From Lachnospiraceae bacterium (GTDB lineage Bacteria > Bacillota > Clostridia > Lachnospirales > Lachnospiraceae): a DNA stretch of 64,000 nt. The notes under the pieces are model-generated. The model was not told the DNA's origin and did no database searches. It was given only the letters and a program-made list of their open reading frames with translations. Within the stretch, counting starts at the first letter, position 1. Each line of letters opens with the position of its first letter. The stretch is from contig CAJTFW010000002.1 of NCBI GenBank assembly GCA_910575445.1, positions 372,001-436,000 of the forward strand. Direction: 5' to 3'. This document shows positions 26,235-34,679 of the stretch, piece by piece. The position numbers and the translations under genes are program-made.

Positions 26235-27080
26235 TTGAAAGAATTAAAAAATCAGATAGAAGTTGGCACATCATGGGAAGAGTTAGGAATCTGTAATGAT
26301 TTTCTATTTGGAAAAGTGATGCAGAATCCAGAACTTTGTAAAGAGTTACTAAAGCGGATACTGCCAGAATTAGAGATTGAGCGTATCGAATATCCAGAGC
26401 TGCAAAAGACGATCAAGTTTGATGCAGATGCGAAGAGCGTAAGACTTGACGTATATGTGCGGGACGAAAAACAGACAATCTATGACATTGAGATGCAAGT
26501 TACAGATACCAAAGAACTTGCGAAAAGAACACGTTTTTACCAGAGTATGATTGATTTACAGATGATAGATAGGGGAGAAAGCTATAAACAGTTAAAGCCA
26601 AGCTATATCATCTTTATATGTCCATTTGATATGTTTGATAAAGGAAGGCATCTCTATACATTCCAAAATATCTGTAAAGAAGATCATAAGATTTTACTAA
26701 AAGATGAGACAACGAAAATTTTTCTCAATGCACATGGCTACATGGATGATGTCAGTAAGGAACTAAAGGCATTTCTGGATTATGTAGCAGGGAAATCGAC
26801 GGAGGATACATTTGTAAAGAAACTGGAATTAGCGGTAAAAGAAGCCAAAAGAAACAGAGAATGGAGGTATGAATACATGACGTTGTTGATGAGAGATCAG
26901 GAAAACATAGAACAAGGGATAAAGCAGGGCATGGAACAAGGGATAAAACAAGGCATAGAAGCATTAATGTCTTCTCTGAGGGAATTTGGAGTGGAAGATG
27001 ATATGATTGTCAAAAAAATCCAAGAGAAGTTTCATATTTCTAAAGAAGAAGCAGAAAAATATGTAAAAGATAATGGTTGA
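26235..27080 (+). CDS. Rpn-family PD-(D/E)XK nuclease
   Basis: 281 residues. N terminus CNDFLFGKVMQNPELCKELL is typical of Rpn proteins; the core is VRLDVYVRDEKQTIYDIEMQ, with D, ExQ and spacing intact. The C-terminal EQGIKQGMEQGIKQGI repeat is the usual coiled tail. The start is TTG at 26235, fixed by GGAGG 7 bases upstream, since no in-frame ATG is available. A different subfamily from the 24781 protein. Confidence 0.87.
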   Translation: MKELKNQIEVGTSWEELGICNDFLFGKVMQNPELCKELLKRILPELEIERIEYPELQKTIKFDADAKSVRLDVYVRDEKQTIYDIEMQVTDTKELAKRTRFYQSMIDLQMIDRGESYKQLKPSYIIFICPFDMFDKGRHLYTFQNICKEDHKILLKDETTKIFLNAHGYMDDVSKELKAFLDYVAGKSTEDTFVKKLELAVKEAKRNREWRYEYMTLLMRDQENIEQGIKQGMEQGIKQGIEALMSSLREFGVEDDMIVKKIQEKFHISKEEAEKYVKDNG

Positions 27081-27109
27081 ATGTAAAGTTAGAAAATATT
27101 AATTGAGAG

Positions 27110-27150
27110 AAAAAGGTATCCAAGGTTTTAAAAATGTTGGATACCTTTTT
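27110..27150 (+). terminator. GGTATCC/GGATACC terminator, copy 3
   Basis: AAAAAGGTATCC pairs with GGATACCTTTTT. The loop resembles copy 1. It ends the 26235 nuclease transcript. Confidence 0.8.
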
Positions 27151-27656
27151 CGTAAAAGGAATGTACTTGCGCAGATCTGCTTTAAACAATACGCTATTTT
27201 TTATAACAAAAAGAACAGGTTTCTAAGTTGAATGTGAGGAATATGATGCAAGAATCACTTGAAGAGTTTCTAACTAATACTAAGGAAAATAATAATTATA
27301 TACTGGGGTTATAATTGTCGGGATTTGCATACAGAAGAGATAGCAAATCAAGATTGTATATTTTCCTTATGTATCTATGGAAAAGATCATCATCCTTATC
27401 TCAAAATAAATTTGATAGACTGTTATTATACAAAAGTGTTCCAATTATCATAACATCAAGAACCAATCATTTTACTAAAGCAAGCAGTATCATAAAGAAA
27501 TTTCATCAAAAAAGGGAAAATTTATGTCTGAAACAAGTACAGCAGGAAACAAATGATATACATTTTTTATGTGAACTTATCAGTGAAAATCTTCAACCTA
27601 AAAATGAATCATGGCTCTGGGAGGGAAAAGAAAAAAGAGGAGAAAATTTTTACTTT
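27151..27656. other. Non-coding or decayed stretch
   Basis: About 500 bases with only broken short frames and no ribosome sites that pair with a convincing start. It looks like decayed accessory sequence; no family could be recognised. Confidence 0.4.
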
Positions 27657-27680
27657 ATTTAGACACAAAATTTGACACAA
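27657..27680. repeat. Degenerate att-like repeat inside the island
   Basis: ATTTAGACACAAAATTTGACACAA resembles the 23-bp end repeats (one inserted T plus start changes). It lies near the junction between parts A and B. Confidence 0.45.
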
Positions 27681-27791
27681 ATTAGTGCAAGTAAACATGA
27701 TACGTGATAAGCTTAAAAAAATGAATTTAAAAATAGAGAAGAAAATTATTTATTGGACTGGTTCAGTAATGATAATGAATTTTGATTCCTC

Positions 27792-27895
27792 CTCCCCTTT
27801 TAAATACCCCGTTCGCCACAGCAGTGTGGTGGGCGGGGTATTTTGTCGGATTTTACAGGGGGTTTCCGCATTTTGAGATATGTCTGTAGGGGATG
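27792..27895. repeat. 104-bp direct repeat, copy 2 (contains a terminator)
   Basis: Counterpart of 7301-7404. It lies 64 bases past the serine recombinase stop and contains the same long GC-rich hairpin. It probably marks the left end of element B. Confidence 0.9.
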
Positions 27896-27958
27896 TTTAT
27901 ATCTGTAAATTCCCGTTAAAGACGGTTTTTACAGCTAAATTGTTTTTAACTGGATTTT

Positions 27959-29620
27959 TTATTGAATTGTTTCCCCATTCCCGCTGTCGGTCAGATTTCC
28001 GATGAAACGGTAATGAATTTCGATAGACTGAACTTTCTCACCATTTACCCGACGTTTGTCGCCTACTAAAATCTTTGTGATAAGTTCATTGATGATACAA
28101 GAATTTAATTCCTTCAGGTCACTGTACTGCCGGATCAGGCTTATCCACTTCCCCGCATTCTGCTCTGTAGCGTCATGCTCTGCCGACTGCTCCTGCAATG
28201 CGGAAAGCTGTTTTTTGAGTTCTTCCTGCTCCCTCTGGTACTTCGGCATAAGGTTGTCTATGCTTGCTCCCGCAAGTCTGCCGAGTGCGTAATCCTCATA
28301 CAGCTTGCTTATGACTTTCTCGATTTCCCCAAGCCTTTTCTCAATAGTTCGCCTTTTCCCCTCAACCAAACCATAATCCACGGTACTGTTAATCTGTTGC
28401 TGTTCCATAACCCTGCCAAGGACTGCCTGCTCGTCCGCCAGTGCCATTGCTGCCCATTCCCTGATGTCTTTGAGGACAATATCGTACAAGTCCTGCTCTT
28501 TAATGCGGTGCGGCGTGCATCCGTCCGGCCCGTTCGCCTTGTAGTTCTGGCATGAGCCGAAATACGTCTTTTCAGGATTGTTTTTGCTTGTCCGTTCAGG
28601 AAAGAATGAAATACGCCTGCCGCAGTCCGGGCAGTAGGCAATGCCGGAAAAAATACTCGGCTCCCTTTTTGCCTTGCACATCCGCCTGCGCTTCCCATTG
28701 ACTTCCTGCACACGTTCCCACAGTTCCAGGTCAACAATCGGCTCAAAAATGTCCTTTACCACCACCCACTCGTCTTTGGGCTTCACATAGTTTTTGCCGA
28801 CCTTGAACAGCTTTGACTGTTTCTGCGCCACAAGGCTCCCGATGTAGACCTCATGCGAAAGTATCCACTTTATCGTTGTTTCATTCCAGATATAGTTGGA
28901 TATGTCACCCTCGCCTTTAAAGCGTGTCCACGTCCGCTCGCCCCTTACATGGTGCCAGTATGCGGGTATCGGTATGCGTTCATTTTTCAGCACGTTGCCG
29001 ATTGCCTTGTAGCCTTTGCCCTGCACGGCAAGCTCGTACATACGCCGTACAATCGGCGCTGTTTCCGCATCCGGTATCAGCTTGTGGCTGTCCTCCGGCG
29101 ATTTCCGGTAGCCAAATGGCGGCACGGTGCTGTGGTAGATGCCCGCCCTTGCCTTCGTGGTCATGGTGCTGCGGATTTTCTTTGAGATGTCACGTGCGTA
29201 AAAATCGTTAAACAGGTTCTTGAACGGAGCCATCTCATTGTACCCCATAGAGGTGTCAATCCCGTCACTGATTGCAATGTAGCGTACCTTTTTACCGGGG
29301 AAATACACTTCGGTATAGTACCCTGTCTGCAAATAGTCACGCCCAAGGCGTGAGAGGTCTTTTGTGATGACCGTGTTGATTTTCCCGCTTTCAATATCCT
29401 CAATCATGCGCTTAAAATCCGGCCTTTCAAAATTCGTGCCGCTCCATCCGTCATCGACGTAGGTTTCCACGACCTCTATCCCGTGGTACTGTGCGTACTG
29501 CATGAGCATCTGCTTCTGGCTCGTTATGGAATTGCTTTCCCTGTCCGTGATGCCGTCATCAACGGACAATCGGGTATATAACCCGCCTTTTGGTGCTGTT
29601 TTGTATGTAGTCCTACCCAT
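27959..29620 (-). CDS. Large serine recombinase
   Basis: 553 residues. Resolvase domain with the nucleophile in GGLYTRLSVDDG (S19) and the DLSRLGRDYLQTGYY helix; recombinase domain (PPFGYRKSPEDS...ERTWTRF); zinc ribbon (CPDCGRR, later CQN...C); C-terminal coiled coil of about 90 residues, and a DUF4368-like tail. It looks intact. Such enzymes integrate and excise Tn4451/TnpX-type elements without accessory DNA bending. Its gene reads outward at the left end of element B, and the small gene at 29613 overlaps its start by 8 bases. Confidence 0.95.
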   Translation of the reverse strand: MGRTTYKTAPKGGLYTRLSVDDGITDRESNSITSQKQMLMQYAQYHGIEVVETYVDDGWSGTNFERPDFKRMIEDIESGKINTVITKDLSRLGRDYLQTGYYTEVYFPGKKVRYIAISDGIDTSMGYNEMAPFKNLFNDFYARDISKKIRSTMTTKARAGIYHSTVPPFGYRKSPEDSHKLIPDAETAPIVRRMYELAVQGKGYKAIGNVLKNERIPIPAYWHHVRGERTWTRFKGEGDISNYIWNETTIKWILSHEVYIGSLVAQKQSKLFKVGKNYVKPKDEWVVVKDIFEPIVDLELWERVQEVNGKRRRMCKAKREPSIFSGIAYCPDCGRRISFFPERTSKNNPEKTYFGSCQNYKANGPDGCTPHRIKEQDLYDIVLKDIREWAAMALADEQAVLGRVMEQQQINSTVDYGLVEGKRRTIEKRLGEIEKVISKLYEDYALGRLAGASIDNLMPKYQREQEELKKQLSALQEQSAEHDATEQNAGKWISLIRQYSDLKELNSCIINELITKILVGDKRRVNGEKVQSIEIHYRFIGNLTDSGNGETIQ

Positions 29621-29834
29621 TCGCTTCTCCTTTTCCGGAAGAAGCTGGTGAACTGCAAAGTGGTTCTTCGTTTTCTATTATACCTTCACAGCCGCCCTCC
29701 TGCAAGCATTTTTCCGTTTTATCCGCATTTTCTGAATTTAATATCGCCCTTACAAACGCATCCTGCGGCGTTCTCCTGCTGTCAAATACCCTTGTCACGA
29801 TTAGTTTTGTTTTATTCAAATATATTCCCTCCAA
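29613..29834 (-). CDS. Small conserved protein paired with the serine recombinase
   Basis: 73 residues, MEGIYLNKTKLIVTRVFD followed by RRTPQDAFVRAIL, and a low-complexity tail. Similar small genes commonly precede serine recombinases in Firmicute elements, but the function is unknown. It overlaps the recombinase start by 8 bases, implying coupled translation. Confidence 0.7.
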   Translation of the reverse strand: MEGIYLNKTKLIVTRVFDSRRTPQDAFVRAILNSENADKTEKCLQEGGCEGIIENEEPLCSSPASSGKGEANG

Positions 29835-29884
29835 ATTTCACTCTAATACCAGACGTTTTCCGTGCCCTGCCCTGAAAAATAAAA

Positions 29885-29914
29885 GCCCGGCAAGGTGTAA
29901 AATTACTCTGCCGG
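29885..29914 (-). terminator. Terminator of the primase-helicase operon
   Basis: CCGGCA/TGCCGG stem; on the minus strand it is followed by CTTTTATTTTT. It separates the 30119 gene from the recombinase unit. Confidence 0.7.
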
Positions 29915-30118
29915 ATAACAGACGCTTTGAAAGAACGCAATATAGACACTTCCAAAATGCGCCCGAACCCTTGTATTTCCCAGCTTTATACGCTAAGACA
30001 CTTCTTTTTCTATTTTAAATTTAGAAGTATTTATATATATAACAGGGAATCCCCCATAGCCGTATGTATATATATAAAAAGGATTTGGCGATTTACACGT
30101 CTAAGCGTCCGTTGCGTC

Positions 30119-31492
30119 TTAATGCCTTTCCCCTGTCCGCACTTTTACATGGATACCCTTAAACCCCCTTGCGGTCTTTCCGTTTCCGAGTGCGATATTA
30201 TTGGTATAAGCCAGTTTGTATTTATCCTCATTCTGCCGTAAAAAGTTGGAGAAACTGCGCTCCCCCAGAGGCTTTTCAAGGTTGTCCTCGCACCACTGGC
30301 TGTAGGCACTGTAAAGCTGCTTTGACGTGGCGTGTGTGCCTTTCTCAAGCCTGATATAGCCCTCCGACTGCATGAATACAATGATGTTGTTCCCGTCCTG
30401 CATGGCTTTTGTCAGGTTATCCTCCGCCCTTTTGCTTATCGTGAATCTGTACCCGTTATCAATCAGGCGGTGCAGCCCCTCAAGACACCATAAAAATATG
30501 CCCTCCGCTTCAGCAATCAGCTTCTCGCCGAGGAACGGATCATCTTTCCTGTCCGGCCTGCGTTCCTTGACAGTAAGGACAATCTGCCGCCGGAAAAAGC
30601 CGTAGGAACGGTCATACAGCGAACCGAGGTTGCCATTCCCGAAACAGATAAACCGAACACATAAATACCCCTGCTCGCTCTGCCTGCCCTTGCGCTCCAA
30701 ATCCGTTTTATCTTCCAGTGTCACTATGGACTTGATGTTGTTCGTCTGCGGCAGTGCTTCCAGCTTCATGTCATCGTCAAGCATCAGGAGTTTCCATTCA
30801 AGGTCTGCCCGTGCGAAGCGGTCAACCTCCACCTTCTGTATGCTGCCCGTGTTCATGCTGTCACCAAGCAACGCCCTCAGCACCCTGCCGATGCGTGACT
30901 TGCCCTCCCCGCCTTTCCCTATGACAATCATCATTTTCTGCCCCTTTGTCGTGGGCTGCAGCACATATCCCATAAATTCCTGCAACGTGGTAATGTCCTC
31001 CGGCTCTAATAGCTGTTCTACAAAGGAAAGCCATTGTAACGGCTTAGGCGCATCCGGCGCATAGCGCACCGGGAGCCTGTTCATGCAGAACTCCTTCTGT
31101 GCGGAGAAATCCCCCGACAGGAAATAAGTGCCGTTTGCCACATGGAGGCGGTCTGTCTGGTAGGGTATCGGTGGGGAGTAGCACCTGATCCGCAGCGCAT
31201 CCAGGAGCGTTGTCGCCTTTTTCGCAATGCCTGATGTGACATAAGGCGCAATCTTGTAGTAAATTTCCGCCTTTATCTGCTCCGCATCCCCGATTGCCCC
31301 GTTTACGTCAAAAAAAGTGCCATGTATGCACTTCATAGGGTGTCCTGCGAGGAAATCCTCACAGAAAAGCACGTCATTGACCTTGCTCCCGTCAAACCAT
31401 GTTTCCGGCTGTGACGCCTGCTCCATTTTCTCCATTGTCTTTTCCAGTGCCGCCTTCTGCTCCGGCGGCACACTGTTCCAGTCTTCTTTCAA
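30119..31492 (-). CDS. Phage/plasmid primase-helicase, P4/D5 type
   Basis: 457 residues. SF3-like ATPase core with Walker A GKGGEGKSRIG, Walker B LLMLDDDM, and a sensor-like IVTLEDKTDLERKG segment. The C-terminal winged region ends GNGKTARGFKGIHV. It likely unwinds or initiates replication of the excised element together with the CHC2 primase. The start is TTG at 31492 with AGAGGAAG upstream. The frame overlaps the primase gene end by 101 bases, which is unusual but common in this element type. Confidence 0.85.
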   Translation of the reverse strand: MKEDWNSVPPEQKAALEKTMEKMEQASQPETWFDGSKVNDVLFCEDFLAGHPMKCIHGTFFDVNGAIGDAEQIKAEIYYKIAPYVTSGIAKKATTLLDALRIRCYSPPIPYQTDRLHVANGTYFLSGDFSAQKEFCMNRLPVRYAPDAPKPLQWLSFVEQLLEPEDITTLQEFMGYVLQPTTKGQKMMIVIGKGGEGKSRIGRVLRALLGDSMNTGSIQKVEVDRFARADLEWKLLMLDDDMKLEALPQTNNIKSIVTLEDKTDLERKGRQSEQGYLCVRFICFGNGNLGSLYDRSYGFFRRQIVLTVKERRPDRKDDPFLGEKLIAEAEGIFLWCLEGLHRLIDNGYRFTISKRAEDNLTKAMQDGNNIIVFMQSEGYIRLEKGTHATSKQLYSAYSQWCEDNLEKPLGERSFSNFLRQNEDKYKLAYTNNIALGNGKTARGFKGIHVKVRTGERH

Positions 31493-32048
31493 TTTTCAGC
31501 ACTTCCTCTCCATAATCCGCTACTAACTGCACACGCTCCGATAGCGGAGCGTACAATAAAACATCCAGCAGGTACTCAATACAGTCTTTCTTCTCCAACG
31601 CTTCACAGAATAACGGGTTCCATTCCCCGTCCGGCTCCTGCGGCGCATACTGTTCTTTCCACTGCCTTAAACAGCACAGGTAATCGGAAAGCACACGGAA
31701 ACACTTCTTTTCCGCCCTCTCAAACCTCTGCTCCGGTGACAGCTTCCGCTTGCGCTTTGGCGGCGGCTTCCTGCCCCTGTTATCTTCAAAACTGATACCG
31801 AAATCCGACGCAATCTGCAACGCTGCTTCTTTCTTCCCAAGCCCGTAATACTTCGCCACAAAATCAATGGCATCTCCCTTTTCCCCGCACCCGAAACAGT
31901 AATAGCGGCTGTCTATCTTCATGCTCGGATTTTTGTCCTTATGGAACGGGCAGACCGTCATACCGCTCCGGTTTATTTTTATCCCACAATGCTCCGCCGC
32001 CTGCCTTGCGGTAATGCCGTTCTCCCTCACCGCTTCAAATACATTCAT
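31392..32048 (-). CDS. CHC2 zinc-finger DNA primase fragment-type protein
   Basis: 218 residues. N-terminal zinc finger CPFHKDKNPSMKI...YYCFGCGEKGDAIDF is the CHC2 motif of primases. The TOPRIM core is absent, so this is the short element-borne type that feeds the downstream helicase. The start at 32048 has GGAGG 6 bases upstream, so it is preferred over an in-frame ATG 54 bases further out. The lysine- and arginine-rich middle (RGRKPPPKRKRK) probably binds DNA. Confidence 0.88.
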   Translation of the reverse strand: MNVFEAVRENGITARQAAEHCGIKINRSGMTVCPFHKDKNPSMKIDSRYYCFGCGEKGDAIDFVAKYYGLGKKEAALQIASDFGISFEDNRGRKPPPKRKRKLSPEQRFERAEKKCFRVLSDYLCCLRQWKEQYAPQEPDGEWNPLFCEALEKKDCIEYLLDVLLYAPLSERVQLVADYGEEVLKIERRLEQCAAGAEGGTGKDNGENGAGVTAGNMV

Positions 32049-32173
32049 TGAAACCTCCATGCACGCAAAAAAGGCAGCTACAAACCTGTCAAATAGGTTC
32101 ATAACTGCCTTAACGCTGTGTAAATCAATTATCAGTGGACAATGCCCACAATCATTCTCATTTAACCAAAAAT

Positions 32174-32539
32174 CTAAAAACTGTCTATATAAGTATGGCT
32201 GCGCCCTTTCCTCCAGTTCCCGGTCAGTGCGTAGTATAATGGGATAACGTGGCTGTTGTCCTCCGCTGCCTTCACGCCGACATACCCGTTATGTGCGCTG
32301 AATGTTTCAAAACAGAGCGCAACATCATCAAGCTGCTCCGAGCCGACGATATCCTCCGACAGATAGACCATGCCGCTTTTTGTCACCCTGATCTGGTTGT
32401 TGTGCCTGTCATCCCCGCAGGCAATCAGCATACGGAACTGCTCAAGGGTGATTGTCCTGATGTCATAGGCTTTTATCCTCTGCCCGTTCAAAATAATAGA
32501 TTTCCCCCTCTGTATGGGAAACATTTCCTCTTGTATCAT
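32174..32539 (-). CDS. Conserved element protein of unknown function
   Basis: About 121 residues, begins near MIQEEMFPIQRGKSI; contains ILNGQRIKAYDIRTITLEQF and VGVKAAEDNSHVIPLYYALT. Homologue-looking proteins are common in serine-recombinase elements, but no function is known to me. The start is uncertain: a GTG at 32608 and an ATG at 32524 are alternatives, and none has a good ribosome site. Next gene in the primase operon direction. Confidence 0.55.
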   Translation of the reverse strand: MIQEEMFPIQRGKSIILNGQRIKAYDIRTITLEQFRMLIACGDDRHNNQIRVTKSGMVYLSEDIVGSEQLDDVALCFETFSAHNGYVGVKAAEDNSHVIPLYYALTGNWRKGRSHTYIDSF

Positions 32540-32820
32540 CTTCCAATAAAAATCCCCGTTTTTACAAAATTTTATACCCTGCAAGTAGCTTCTGGGAGGG
32601 AAGCCCACATTGGAATCGCACCATCATCTCTATGACCGTTTTACGGAAGTATCATTATCAGGAAACAGTGTCATGGCGCAAGGTTCCCACACCTTGTTTA
32701 CAGTAAAACATTTGTCGCTCCCGCCTGTTCTGATATAGGCGATTATGGCGTGTTTCCGCATAGCTCGGCTGTTTCATACGTCTTGCAGGATTGCCCATAT
32801 TCAGTTGTCCGTCTGCCCAG

Positions 32821-33150
32821 TTAAATTTCCAGCTTGTCCGCCCCGTACTTATGGATAATCCGGAACAGGATTTCCTTCTCTTTCCCCTCCGCTTTCCCGT
32901 ATAGCCTGCACAGTGTTTCAAGCTCTGTTTCTGTGAGGGTATTGGTATAGGGCTTGTAGTTATCCGTGATAAAAACCCCGCCGCCACAGCCCGGCTTTGT
33001 ATAAATCGGGTAGTCAAAAGTCAATGCGAAAATATCATGGTGTATCGTGCGTATCGTAACGCCCAATTCCCACGCAAGCTCCCTTGATGTTATATGCCCT
33101 TTGACAGATAAAATGCTGATGATTTCCATTCTCCGGTGTGCCGTGTCCAT
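32821..33150 (-). CDS. DeoR/YobV-like helix-turn-helix regulator 1
   Basis: 109 residues. An N-terminal winged helix (RMEIISILSVKGHITSRELA..LGVTIRTIHHDI) is followed by a segment (YPIYTKPGCGGGVFI) seen in WYL-type regulators, but no WYL domain. GGAGG lies 7 bases before the ATG at 33150. It pairs with the similar gene upstream (33194), as usual in such elements, likely controlling transfer or replication genes. Confidence 0.8.
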   Translation of the reverse strand: MDTAHRRMEIISILSVKGHITSRELAWELGVTIRTIHHDIFALTFDYPIYTKPGCGGGVFITDNYKPYTNTLTETELETLCRLYGKAEGKEKEILFRIIHKYGADKLEI

Positions 33151-33193
33151 GCTACACCTCCCCTCACTTTCCGGCTTGAAAGCTACCCGTTTT

Positions 33194-33532
33194 TTATGTA
33201 TTCCTTTCACAGTACGGCCCAAATTCATGTATGATTGACAGGACGGTTTCCCTGTCTTTCCCCGTACATCCCACAGCGAGTTTTTCCAGACATTCCAGTT
33301 GTTCACGAGATAGGGAGTTTTGGTATTTTCCTGCCCCGTCCATGAGGGAGTAGCCGCCGTTATATCCCTGCTTTGCAATCACGGGAAGTTCTTCGCCTAT
33401 GACTTCAAAATCCCTGCGTATGGCGTTCTTCCCGACACTGTACATAGCCATGAGCTTTGGCACGGTCAGCCTTTTCCCCGACAGCAGCATACGCTCGATT
33501 TCCCGCCACCGCTGGAATGCGTGGTCTAACAT
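33194..33532 (-). CDS. DeoR/YobV-like helix-turn-helix regulator 2
   Basis: 112 residues, paralogue of the 32821 gene: helix-turn-helix LTVPKLMAMYSVGKNAIRRDFEVI, then LPVIAKQGYNGGYSL wing and a C-terminal helical pair matching regulator 1 (LSREQLECLEKLA). AAAGGGGG precedes the ATG at 33532. Both read away from the putative oriT at 33620-33912. Confidence 0.8.
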   Translation of the reverse strand: MLDHAFQRWREIERMLLSGKRLTVPKLMAMYSVGKNAIRRDFEVIGEELPVIAKQGYNGGYSLMDGAGKYQNSLSREQLECLEKLAVGCTGKDRETVLSIIHEFGPYCERNT

Positions 33533-33619
33533 TTTTTCACCCCCTTTCTCCGCTGTTTGTGATGTTAATTGTAGATAAAGGAAGTTCCCATATATGGGTA
33601 CGTTCCTCAAAAAATTTTC

Positions 33620-33912
33620 TGCTTTTTCTTACAGTCAGCTAAAACCAGAAACTTTCTCTTTGAAGTAATAGCAAGCACTGCCTGTGTTCCCTCACAGGCT
33701 TCGATTTTCCCAAATCCCCCCGGAGCGGGAATCTGGAAAATCTGCTTGTAGGGGGAAGTTTCCCCCTGGCCCCTCTGCGCTCAAAAATCATAAAATCTCC
33801 TGCCTGGATTTCTGATTTTTTTCACTGTTTTTTTGCACGAACAACCCCCGCAGCAGGATTGAAGATTGTGTAAAATCTTTTCAAAAATCCAGCCGCAGAA
33901 AGGAGATAAAAA
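33620..33912. other. Putative transfer origin (oriT) region
   Basis: The gap upstream of mobC. It contains GGGGGAAGTTTCCCCC (33751-33766), a 7-bp inverted repeat followed by TGGCCCCTC, and AAAGGAG before mobC. Position and inverted repeat beside a MobC gene suggest a nick region; no relaxase site could be proven. Confidence 0.45.
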
Positions 33913-34254
33913 ATGGCAAACAGGGAACGCAAAAATGAACTGAAAATATACCTGAGTGATAAGGAACAATACATACTGGAGCAGAAAGTAAAAATCTCCG
34001 GCATGAAAAGCAAGTCCACTTTTCTCCGCCGCCTGATTTTGTACGGCTTTGTCTATGACATTGACTATTCAGACCTGCGGGAATACAACTACACGCTCGG
34101 AAAAATCAGCGGCAATCTGAACCAGATCGCTAAGCGAATGAACGCAACAGGCAACGTCTATAAAGCCGATGTCGAGGAAGCAAAAAGGCTGATGAAGCAG
34201 GTGTGGGATACACAGAAAGCCATGCTCTCAAAACAGCCCTCCATGAAGCAGTAA
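33913..34254 (+). CDS. mobC: Plasmid mobilization relaxosome protein MobC
   Basis: 113 residues. It has a ribbon-helix-helix N terminus (RKNELKIYLSDKEQYILEQK..SGMKSKSTFLRRLIL), then the MobC tail (GNLNQIAKRMNATGNVYKAD..EAKRLMKQVW). It helps a relaxase melt the nick site. No full MobA/VirD2-type relaxase follows; the next genes on the right are the transporter operon on the other strand, so this element could only be mobilised in trans. Confidence 0.9.
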   Translation: MANRERKNELKIYLSDKEQYILEQKVKISGMKSKSTFLRRLILYGFVYDIDYSDLREYNYTLGKISGNLNQIAKRMNATGNVYKADVEEAKRLMKQVWDTQKAMLSKQPSMKQ

Positions 34255-34371
34255 ACCCAAGTGGAATCCCCCTTCCAAAAACGGAATAGTTCCAGTCAGA
34301 TTTTTCACGCAAATATGCAATAGATAAACCGTAACAAAAGCCAAAATCAGACAAATTTCGCACCATTAAAA

Positions 34372-34416
34372 AAGGTGTACCGCAGTGGAGTTTCTTTCTT
34401 CCTTGCGATACACCTT
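34372..34416 (-). terminator. Terminator of the transporter operon
   Basis: Stem AAGGTGTA plus CGCA pairing with TGCG and TACACCTT; the minus-strand product ends in a T-run (plus strand AAAAAA before it). Confidence 0.8.
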
Positions 34417-34523
34417 GATGTGTGCAATATGCCGATAATTTTGATGAATGTCCTTATCCTGGCCTTAAGTATTTTTCGCTTTATTCTCATCGTTCTACAT
34501 CTCCTTGTCTTTAAACTATCGTT

Positions 34524-34643
34524 TCATTTTTCTCCTATCACTCCAACAAAAGTTACAGCAAAAACAGCAGCCCAGGTTTCCAAAGCTGCTGCATCAATGC
34601 ACCCAAATATGTCTGCTATACAACGGCTTTTTTCTTTTGCCAT
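34524..34643 (-). CDS. 39-residue hydrophobic peptide after the permease operon
   Basis: Reads MAKEKSRCIADIFGCIDAAA then ETWAAVFAVTFVGVIGEK. One hydrophobic stretch. It starts 37 bases after the last permease stop on the same strand. The ribosome site is weak. It may be a small accessory of the resistance operon or chance. Confidence 0.35.
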   Translation of the reverse strand: MAKEKSRCIADIFGCIDAAALETWAAVFAVTFVGVIGEK

Positions 34644-34679
34644 TGTACGGCAGATTTACAATACGGATATTTTACACAA

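Noticed and set aside
27315-27662. 115-codon frame after the third nuclease
   Set aside because: No ribosome site and no recognisable family; neighbouring frames also look like decayed coding.
28056-33642. Many plus-strand open frames across element B
   Set aside because: They are by-products of GC-richer minus-strand genes with clear domains.
34347-34490. 47-codon minus-strand frame
   Set aside because: It reads straight through the terminator hairpin at 34372-34416.
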